From assembly GCA_003170575.1 (NCBI GenBank), contig PMZB01000303.1:1-13785 (forward strand): 13,785 nt of DNA, in the 5' to 3' direction. The notes under the pieces are model-generated. The model was not told where the DNA came from. It did no database searches and was given only the letters and a program-made list of their open reading frames with translations. Made by a program: the position numbers and the translations under genes. Numbering within the stretch: the first letter of the stretch is position 1; each line of letters starts with the position of its first letter. This document shows positions 1 through 5,712 of this stretch, one piece after another. The stretch comes from Chlamydiia bacterium (GTDB taxonomy: Bacteria; Chlamydiota; Chlamydiia; Chlamydiales; FEN-1388).

Positions 1-1396
1 GTGGCGGAGCGAGGGGTGGGGATGGAATTTCTGATAGCGGCGGTTTAGATGGCTCTGGTGCCTGCTCTGGAGTTGTTTGTAATTTTTCAGGAGATTTGTC
101 TCGAGGTGGAGGTTGCTCCTGGGCTCCCGGCGGTTCTGGCGCCTCCTCTGCAGGCTTAGGTAATTCTCCCTCAGGGGATGGTGCCAATTCTAAATTCTCC
201 AATTCCGCTAGTTCCTGCTCCCAGTCCTCTGGCTTTTCCTCTACCCTAGCTTTTGCAGCCTTTTCTGGTTCCTTAGGCTTCTCGCTTTGCACTTCCTTGA
301 GTGTGTTTTCTGCTTCCTTGAGAGCCCCTTTTGCTTCCTCGCGTTTGACCCGTGCTCCCTCGGCTTGCTCCGTTGCTGCTTTCAACCCTTCTACTATTGT
401 CTTGGCCTCCTCTTCTACGTCCAACACTTTTCTAGCTGCCTTTTCTTGTCCAGTCCCTGTTGCCCCTTTTGCCTCAGCTCGTGCTTGCAAAACCTTCTTT
501 CCTGCATCCTGAGCCAGTTCTCGCATGGTGTCTAGTGCTCTCTTGGCTTTTTGCGCATCCTTTTCTGCTGTGGCTAGTGCTTCCTTGGCTTCTGTCAACC
601 TCACAGTGGTTGGCTGTCCAGGCGGAACAGTTGGGGGTGGATGGAGAGGTGGTGGCGGCGTGCTTGGAGGCCCTGGTGATCGAGCTGTAGTTTGTTGCTG
701 CGAAGACTTGAGTGTATCTATGTGTGATTGTATTTCACCCCTTAACAATTGCCTCCCTGCCCCAGTTGAGCCCCTAAGTGCTGCATCCGTCACTCCTGTC
801 CCCTTACTAGGTTTTTCCAATGGGCTCGTTCGCTGGGTAGGAGGTTTCCGCATTTCCGCTTGTACCTGAGGTGAAGGTGTTTGACCTGTTTTTGTTGGTA
901 CAGGAGCTTGAGTTGTGGTGGATCTCCCTGTTTTTTCGGCTTCGAATTGTTTGCTTTCATATGCCCCCTTTCTTTTCATTCCTACAGTTAGAGGGGTGGC
1001 AGGTTGCTGTAATTCTTCCCGCATGTATTGAGCCTCTGCATGTGGTAATATTCTTCTTTCCATTGCTCCGGCCTTACCTTTTGTAATTCCTGGACCTTCT
1101 GTTAAAATTCCTTTCGATACTTTTCTTTCCGTTCCCCAGAATCCAGCCTTCTCAAATTCAATTTTTGCACCCGTTGCACTAACTGTTAACATATCGGCAA
1201 AAATGTGCGTGCTTTTTTTCAAAGCCTCAAACATTTTGGTGCTTTCTGAAACAGTCTTAGCTGTAGAGAGTATAGAAAAGTTATGGGAGACGCCTTGTTG
1301 ATCAGTGTATGTCACCACAGCCTTGTATCCCTCTTTTACCGGTTCCCATTTCGATGAGATGGATAATTCACCTGTAGGTTCTCCTGTAGGCCTCAT
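1..1396 (-). CDS. Proline-rich, coiled-coil protein of unknown function (3' part outside window)
   Basis: I read this frame by hand on the minus strand. It is open for 465 codons from an ATG at 1396 to the window edge with no stop, so the C-terminus is missing. The start is supported by AAGGAG at 1411-1406, nine bases upstream. Residues 1-150 look globular (for example KWEPVKEGYKAVVTYTDQQG) and match no family I recognise. Residues 150-245 are polar low-complexity. Residues about 241-262 are proline-rich (TPPPPLHPPP). Residues about 267-372 are an Ala/Glu/Lys-rich predicted coiled coil with few prolines. From residue 373 the chain is acidic and again Pro-rich, with many PEP/PEK/PPR elements. 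There is no signal peptide or membrane segment. In an intracellular bacterium this layout fits a cytoplasmic or secreted scaffold or effector-like protein, but that is inference only. The coding potential is clear; the function is unknown. Confidence 0.85.
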   Translation of the reverse strand, partial: MRPTGEPTGELSISSKWEPVKEGYKAVVTYTDQQGVSHNFSILSTAKTVSESTKMFEALKKSTHIFADMLTVSATGAKIEFEKAGFWGTERKVSKGILTEGPGITKGKAGAMERRILPHAEAQYMREELQQPATPLTVGMKRKGAYESKQFEAEKTGRSTTTQAPVPTKTGQTPSPQVQAEMRKPPTQRTSPLEKPSKGTGVTDAALRGSTGAGRQLLRGEIQSHIDTLKSSQQQTTARSPGPPSTPPPPLHPPPTVPPGQPTTVRLTEAKEALATAEKDAQKAKRALDTMRELAQDAGKKVLQARAEAKGATGTGQEKAARKVLDVEEEAKTIVEGLKAATEQAEGARVKREEAKGALKEAENTLKEVQSEKPKEPEKAAKARVEEKPEDWEQELAELENLELAPSPEGELPKPAEEAPEPPGAQEQPPPRDKSPEKLQTTPEQAPEPSKPPLSEIPSPPLAPP

Positions 1397-1405
1397 ATAG
1401 TAAAT

Positions 1406-1411
1406 CTCCTT
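1406..1411 (-). promoter_or_regulatory. Shine-Dalgarno site of the proline-rich gene
   Basis: AAGGAG on the minus strand lies nine bases before the ATG at 1396 and decides the start of the left-edge gene. Further upstream an AT-rich stretch (about 1455-1490) holds a possible minus-strand -10 element, GATAAT, but no convincing -35 element was found. Confidence 0.6.
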
Positions 1412-1600
1412 GATAAAAAATCTTCTTGCTTCTGGCGTAATAGCCCCTTCTACTTCTCTTATTATCAAATAAACTTATTTATTTACAGTCTTTATTGAAA
1501 AAAGGTTTAGAAAAAACAGCGGAAAGAATGCATAAAAGACAATCGCGGTTGCACTTATAAGGAAAAACCTTCAAAATTCAGCACAAACAGCATGAAAAAT

Positions 1601-1608
1601 TGAGGGAG
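1601..1608 (+). promoter_or_regulatory. Shine-Dalgarno site selecting a TTG start
   Basis: TGAGGGAG sits five bases before TTG at 1614. This supports the TTG as the transporter start over the next in-frame ATG at 1701, which would delete the segment leading into the conserved NDNAFK motif. Confidence 0.6.
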
Positions 1609-1613
1609 TTCTC

Positions 1614-3341
1614 TTGCCAGAATTGCAGACACAACCAAGAGAAGCGACATCTACTTGGACATCATTTCAGTATCTCAATATTTGCCAATTCATTGGAGCG
1701 ATGAACGACAATGCGTTCAAGCTACTGCTTGCTTTCTGCTTCATCGAACTACAAGGAGCTGCATCTAGTAACCGCATCCTTGCGCTTGCTGGAGCTATCT
1801 ATGTACTTCCCTTTATCCTACTCTCCTCGGCTGCAGGTATTTTTGCAGATCGATACAGTAAGACCACCATTGTCATTGCAACACGCATTGCCGAAATCCT
1901 GGCTCTTCTTTTTGGCATGGTCGCCTTTGCAGTGGGTAGCTTGACTCTTTCCTTTCTCTCTCTTTTTCTACTCGCCACCCATAGTGCTATTTTCGGTCCA
2001 TGTAAGTTTGGCATTGTCCCAGAAATTGTGCCCAAAGAAGAAATCTCTAAAGCAAATGGTATCTTGACCTCCTTTTCCTATATTGCCATCATCGTAGGGA
2101 CGTTTCTCGCCTCATTTTTGGCCTATGCAACGAACAGAAATTTTGTGATTGCTCTTATTTTCCCTGTGATTTGTTCCCTTGTGTCTATTTATTCCAGTTT
2201 TAAGATACAAAAAACCCCTCCTGCAGGGTCGCAAAAAAAAGCCTCTCTTTTCTTTATTCCGGATCTGATTCAAAACTTGTATATTATTCGACAAGAGCCC
2301 TCTCTTCTTTCAGCAGTGCTTGGGTCTTCTTTCTTCCTTTTTATCGGGTCCTATGTCCAGCTTAATATCATTCCATTTGCTCTCCAAGTCCTTCACTTAA
2401 CCGACGTTGAAGGCGGATACATGTTTTTACTTACTGCCTTTGGAATAGGTGTAGGATCTATGCTTGCTGGAAAGCTTTCAGGAAGATCTGTGGAGTTTGG
2501 CCTTGTTCCTCTAGGGGGTCTTGGCATGTCGATCTCCTGCTTCCTTATTGATTACTGTTCAGACTCTCTAACCACTGTGCTTGTTCTTATTTTTCTGATC
2601 GGTATGTTTGGAGGCATGTATCTTGTACCACTAGACTCCTACATCCAAATGGCAAGTCCTAAAACCCACAGAGGGCAAGTTGTGGCTACAGGAAATGTAC
2701 TTGGATTTTGCGGCGTACTTTTGTCTGCTTTTGCCATGTATGTTATAAGTGACATCATAGGGCTTAAACCGGATAAGGGCTTTACAATCGTAGGGTCTAT
2801 TACGCTTCTTTTCGTCACCATCATCACAATTCTTATGACAGGCTACCTTATCCGTTTCTCTTCTTTTGTCTTAAGTTATTTTCTGTTTCCTCCGCGCATC
2901 AAAGGCAAAGATGCTGTGCCCCTTGACAAGCCCTCTATCTTCCTTGTTCCTCAATCCTTCTGGCCCTGGGTAACGACACTTCTTGGTTCCCAACGTCGTC
3001 GAATGCGCTTTTTTACAACACCCTCTCAAACCCCTGCCACTTTCCTAGTAAAAACAGCGCATAGAATCATCCCCATCATTGAAATTGAGGACATCTCAGA
3101 TGTTACACCCCAAGGCGCCTCTGGAGAATCCCTGCGCCATGCTATAGAACGAGGAACATCTGTTGCTATTTTCTGCTCGAAAAAAATGCTCTCTGAAAAT
3201 GCAGCTCAACTCGCTGCAGCGTGGAAAGAAGATCCTGTGACCAAAGATATCCCATTTTTCTCTATCTCAATCCCTGAATCCACAGAGGATCTTTCAAAAA
3301 CAGGCAAACAATCGCTCTCTGCGCAAATCGATCTATTGTAA
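1614..3341 (+). CDS. LplT/Aas-type MFS lysophospholipid transporter with degenerate acyltransferase tail
   Basis: This is a 575-residue inner-membrane protein. Residues about 18-420 form a 12-helix MFS domain. The N-terminal GAMNDNAFK (28-36) and the FGPCKFGIVPEI stretch (127-138) are hallmarks of the LplT/Aas group, which flips lysophospholipids into the cytoplasm for re-acylation. Residues about 438-555 align by eye with the start of the PlsC-type acyltransferase domain of Aas. However, the catalytic NHxSxxD box is replaced by PQSFWPW (446-452), and the later FPEG-type motif by FCSKKM (520-525). The AMP-ligase domain of full Aas proteins is absent. The protein is therefore longer than a lone LplT (about 400 residues) and shorter than Aas, and probably only transports. 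The start is TTG with a good ribosome site. The gene is divergent from the proline-rich gene, and its stop overlaps the stop of the convergent gene at 3333. Exact substrate is inferred from family membership. Confidence 0.85.
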   Translation: MPELQTQPREATSTWTSFQYLNICQFIGAMNDNAFKLLLAFCFIELQGAASSNRILALAGAIYVLPFILLSSAAGIFADRYSKTTIVIATRIAEILALLFGMVAFAVGSLTLSFLSLFLLATHSAIFGPCKFGIVPEIVPKEEISKANGILTSFSYIAIIVGTFLASFLAYATNRNFVIALIFPVICSLVSIYSSFKIQKTPPAGSQKKASLFFIPDLIQNLYIIRQEPSLLSAVLGSSFFLFIGSYVQLNIIPFALQVLHLTDVEGGYMFLLTAFGIGVGSMLAGKLSGRSVEFGLVPLGGLGMSISCFLIDYCSDSLTTVLVLIFLIGMFGGMYLVPLDSYIQMASPKTHRGQVVATGNVLGFCGVLLSAFAMYVISDIIGLKPDKGFTIVGSITLLFVTIITILMTGYLIRFSSFVLSYFLFPPRIKGKDAVPLDKPSIFLVPQSFWPWVTTLLGSQRRRMRFFTTPSQTPATFLVKTAHRIIPIIEIEDISDVTPQGASGESLRHAIERGTSVAIFCSKKMLSENAAQLAAAWKEDPVTKDIPFFSISIPESTEDLSKTGKQSLSAQIDLL

Positions 3342-3950
3342 CTTACGCTCGATACCCACACTTGTTTGACGAAACCAACTAAGAAAGGATTGGTATTTGT
3401 TCTGTTCCTTACCTATCTGCGATAACATTTTATTTTCAGTAGAGGTAAGAAGTGTGAGCGGTGAGGAAGAGTCTCTAACCGCATGACAAGCCTCTTTCAA
3501 AATACTTGTCACTTTGTCTTTGCTTTCGTGTGAAATATCTTTGAGTTTGCCTATATGGTCAATTGCAGACTGCAAAAACCCTACCACAACATCCCGATCA
3601 TGGCCAACATCATGGACATGAGGAGCTGGCGCTTGGCCGACTGTGCCAGGCTTCTTGGCTCTTGCAAGTTCCTGAATCTTATGCAATGCGCCCTCCAGAG
3701 TTCCTTCTGTCACTTGAGGAAGGCTTTTCTGAATAACATGAAGGATTTGCTCTGCATCTGTACATTGATGAAGCTTTTTAAGGGGAAGATCCCCTTCAAT
3801 GCCATGTGCTTTGGGTTGTGCCCCCCAATTGCCCGCTACATGAAACACCGAGTCATGTAACTTGGCTTCCTTATTTGTCATAGGAACACCAGGATGCTCA
3901 ATTGCCTTTAACACATGTTCCGCAAAAATTCCCCAATCATGAATCGTCAT
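3333..3950 (-). CDS. Hypothetical 205-residue helical, His-rich protein
   Basis: This frame encodes 205 residues from ATG 3950. A GTG at 3959 would add three residues, and GAGGTG just before the ATG could serve as a short-spaced ribosome site. The protein has no signal peptide or membrane segment. It is mostly predicted helical, with a His/Pro patch (PAPHVHDVGHDRD, 108-120) between an N-terminal helical half and a C-terminal helical half ending in WFRQTSVGIERKLQ. Histidine is unusually frequent overall. I recognise no family. A sigma70-like promoter lies just upstream, and the gene ends by overlapping the transporter stop, so it is probably monocistronic. It could be a lineage-specific cytoplasmic or secreted protein; the sequence does not say which. 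Confidence 0.7.
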   Translation of the reverse strand: MTIHDWGIFAEHVLKAIEHPGVPMTNKEAKLHDSVFHVAGNWGAQPKAHGIEGDLPLKKLHQCTDAEQILHVIQKSLPQVTEGTLEGALHKIQELARAKKPGTVGQAPAPHVHDVGHDRDVVVGFLQSAIDHIGKLKDISHESKDKVTSILKEACHAVRDSSSPLTLLTSTENKMLSQIGKEQNKYQSFLSWFRQTSVGIERKLQ

Positions 3951-3992
3951 ACACCTCACCCGTGTTTACACGTGTTTCTACACACCAATCTA

Positions 3993-4021
3993 GATATATG
4001 ATATTAAAGAATTTATTTCAA
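3993..4021 (-). promoter_or_regulatory. Predicted sigma70-type promoter of the 205-residue gene
   Basis: On the minus strand TTGAAA (4021-4016), a 17-base spacer and TATATC (3998-3993) form a plausible promoter. Transcription would start near 3986, giving a leader of about 35 bases. The leader contains the 8-base palindrome ACACGTGT flanked by two AAACACG copies, which could be an operator. The match is by consensus only. Confidence 0.45.
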
Positions 4022-4065
4022 CATTTATGATCGAGACGACAACACAAAGAGAGCCGGTTAAAAAT

Positions 4066-4108
4066 ACAAAAGCCTCCAGAGGATGTTCTCTCCTCTGGAG
4101 GCTTTTGT
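4066..4108 (-). terminator. Strong intrinsic terminator of the porin gene
   Basis: This is a perfect 18-bp inverted repeat (arms 4066-4083 and 4091-4108, core GCCTCCAGAGGA) with a 7-base loop. In the minus direction the stem is followed by TATTTTTAA. It lies 58 bases past the porin stop and before the promoter of the next minus gene, so it should end porin transcription. The plus side also has TTTTGTTTT, so it may work both ways, but no plus-strand gene reads into it. Confidence 0.88.
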
Positions 4109-4124
4109 TTTAAGTTTGTAACTA

Positions 4125-4159
4125 TTCACATCCCCTGACTCAAGGTCGGGGTATGTGAA
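4125..4159 (-). repeat. Imperfect hairpin directly after the porin stop
   Basis: TTCACAT pairs with ATGTGAA, CCCC with GGGG and GAC with GTC, around a TCAAG loop. One unpaired T sits on each side of the stem (4136 and 4152). It lies six bases beyond the porin stop and is separate from the intrinsic terminator. The layout recalls the imperfect palindromes at the ends of IS200/IS605 elements, but no transposase or TnpB gene is nearby. It may also simply protect the mRNA 3' end. Confidence 0.5.
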
Positions 4160-4165
4160 CTTCTC

Positions 4166-5560
4166 TTAGAACGCGAAGATCGCTGCGATGTAGAACTCAA
4201 AGGAGCGATGCTTTCCACCAATTGCTCTGCAAGCCTGGTGCACACGATCAAAGTGTGAATCTATTGTAATGTTATCAGTTAAAGCATAAAGGCCTTGAAG
4301 TCTCACACCTTTATAGTTTCCAAACCCGCCAGATCTTCGATTATAGAAAGAGATTGCTCGTGGATTATCTCTTGCCATTCCAGCAATATCTCGCTCTGGC
4401 ACTGATTGTACTTGAACGTACTGATAGCAGAGATCGGTTGCCCAATCACCTTTACGAATCACTTCTCCTAAACGTACGCCAAAGTAGTACGCTTTGTTTT
4501 GCAGCTTGTGATAGGTCCAGCCTGTTGGATCAGCTGCATGGTTGATAAGACCAGCACCATAAATCTGTGCTTTAGTGTTTATCACATCTTGGCTAATGTT
4601 ATAGGCTGCAGTGACTTGAGAGTTAAGGAAGCGACAGCCCAGTGGATGATGCCAGTTGTACCTGTTGGGTGCGTGTCTCTCCCAATCAATAAGGGAATAC
4701 TTTAGGTCAAAGCCTGTATCTGCAATATTTAAACACCCTAGCTCACCAACATATCCTATATGGTTCACTGTAGCATCAATAACAAATACACCCAGTTTCA
4801 AAGAAACATCAGTGATGCCTTCAAAGCTACTGGATAATCGCAGCAATACACCATCAAAGTTGTTACCAAACTGTACCCTAGAGTCAAACACGTCAAAAAG
4901 GCGTCGGTGGCCCATTTCTACATCAAATCGAGAGGTTCCTTGTTCCCAAATATTATAGCCAAAAAATGCTTTGCGAAGCTCAAGCTGATCTGTCAACCCG
5001 CTTCCAAACAACATCCTTCTGTTATCAGCTATATGAACTCCTTTCTTACGATCAACCGCCCTGAAGCCCATTGGGTCTTGCATCCTTAGCTGCATAGTTG
5101 CCCAACCACGCTCGGCTAGATAATCGAGAATAAAGTTTGCTTCAAAGTCTGGTTCAATCACGTTAATCGGAGGAATCCGTTTGTCTATATCATCATGGTG
5201 CTTAATTTTGTTAATGTAGTCAGTTTCCCATTTCCCCGTTTTTTTAGCTCTCTTATACGCCCTTCGGAAGAAAGAATTGGGATAATTGAACATGGTCTCA
5301 TATCCACGCTCCGTCACCCCTCGATTCTTGCATTTCATGAAATAGTATTCAGCACGCACGTCGCCGCTAATCGTGAGGTTTCCGCCCTTTTCTCGCACAT
5401 TAATTGAACGCTTTGTTTTGATATACTCTCTCAAAGCTTCAAAGTCTCTTTGCTGGGCTTCCTTGGTCGAGGAAAAGTCGTTATTTTCTAATCGTTCAAA
5501 AGCTGTTCCCACCCCACATGTCGCTACCAGGACGGGTAACGCATATTTTAAAAATCCCAT
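4166..5560 (-). CDS. Porin-like beta-barrel outer-membrane protein
   Basis: From ATG 5560 the product is 464 residues. It begins with a signal peptide (MGFLKYALPVLVATCGVGTA, with cleavage likely after A20), followed by a charged, probably helical segment (25-55). A barrel then opens with NLTISGDVRAEYYF (61-74). The rest alternates aromatic and polar residues as in transmembrane beta strands, and the chain ends in FAF, the terminal Phe expected for BAM-inserted outer-membrane proteins. Features such as GDVRAEY, DPMGFRAVD and the C-terminal GVRLQGLYALTDNITID fit MOMP-like/porin proteins of chlamydia-related bacteria, though the exact subfamily is uncertain. The internal ATG at 5560 is preferred over ATG 5572 because GGAG lies six bases before it, while 5572 has no ribosome site. 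The Cys at 15 lacks a good lipobox. The gene is followed by a hairpin and a strong terminator, consistent with high expression. Confidence 0.82.
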   Translation of the reverse strand: MGFLKYALPVLVATCGVGTAFERLENNDFSSTKEAQQRDFEALREYIKTKRSINVREKGGNLTISGDVRAEYYFMKCKNRGVTERGYETMFNYPNSFFRRAYKRAKKTGKWETDYINKIKHHDDIDKRIPPINVIEPDFEANFILDYLAERGWATMQLRMQDPMGFRAVDRKKGVHIADNRRMLFGSGLTDQLELRKAFFGYNIWEQGTSRFDVEMGHRRLFDVFDSRVQFGNNFDGVLLRLSSSFEGITDVSLKLGVFVIDATVNHIGYVGELGCLNIADTGFDLKYSLIDWERHAPNRYNWHHPLGCRFLNSQVTAAYNISQDVINTKAQIYGAGLINHAADPTGWTYHKLQNKAYYFGVRLGEVIRKGDWATDLCYQYVQVQSVPERDIAGMARDNPRAISFYNRRSGGFGNYKGVRLQGLYALTDNITIDSHFDRVHQACRAIGGKHRSFEFYIAAIFAF

Positions 5561-5712
5561 TATCTTCTCCATATTGCGTGGTTAGTCACTTCTATTCTGG
5601 CAGGGACAAACGATAAGTAAATGGATCCACAACCAGATTCACCCGGAATATATAGATCTTCGCCAGGTTTTTTGTAAATAACAGATTGGCGAAGCATTTC
5701 CCTAATGGCCTC
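5560..5712 (-). other. Open 50-codon in-frame extension of the 980-residue gene, or a 45-residue small ORF
   Basis: After the TAA of the large gene (5715-5713) the same frame continues for 50 sense codons and stops at TAA 5562-5560, overlapping the porin ATG as TAATG. The translation looks protein-like (EAIREMLRQS, then IYKKPGEDLYIPGESG, then SFVPARIEVTN) with ordinary codon use. It could be the original C-terminus of the large protein lost to a nonsense change (TCA-TAA-GAG could derive from TCA-GAA-GAG), a small ORF from ATG 5697, or chance. An 8-bp inverted repeat (5658-5665 with 5687-5694) lies within it but has no T-run, so it is not a clear terminator. Confidence 0.3.
5567..5570 (-). promoter_or_regulatory. 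Shine-Dalgarno site deciding the porin start
   Basis: GGAG on the minus strand lies six bases before ATG 5560 and inside the alternative longer frame from ATG 5572. The sequence AGATAATG places a TAA (5562-5560) overlapping this ATG by one base, in frame with the large upstream gene. Confidence 0.6.

Noticed and set aside
96..1086. Several plus-strand open frames with Ser/Gly/Leu-rich products
   Set aside because: They are antisense shadows of the minus-strand proline-rich gene, which has a ribosome site, protein-like composition and an unbroken frame across the whole region.
1490..1580. Plus-strand promoter for the transporter (TTATAA at 1555-1560, TTGCAC at 1549-1554)
   Set aside because: The candidate boxes are not correctly spaced with any good partner, so no promoter is claimed.
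5515..5560. Lipoprotein signal in the porin (VATC at residues 12-15)
   Set aside because: Thr at the position before Cys is a poor lipobox, and GVGTA just after gives a normal signal peptidase I site.
5658..5694. 8-bp inverted repeat with 21-base loop as a terminator for the large gene
   Set aside because: The loop is long and no T-run follows in the minus direction. It also falls within the possible coding extension.
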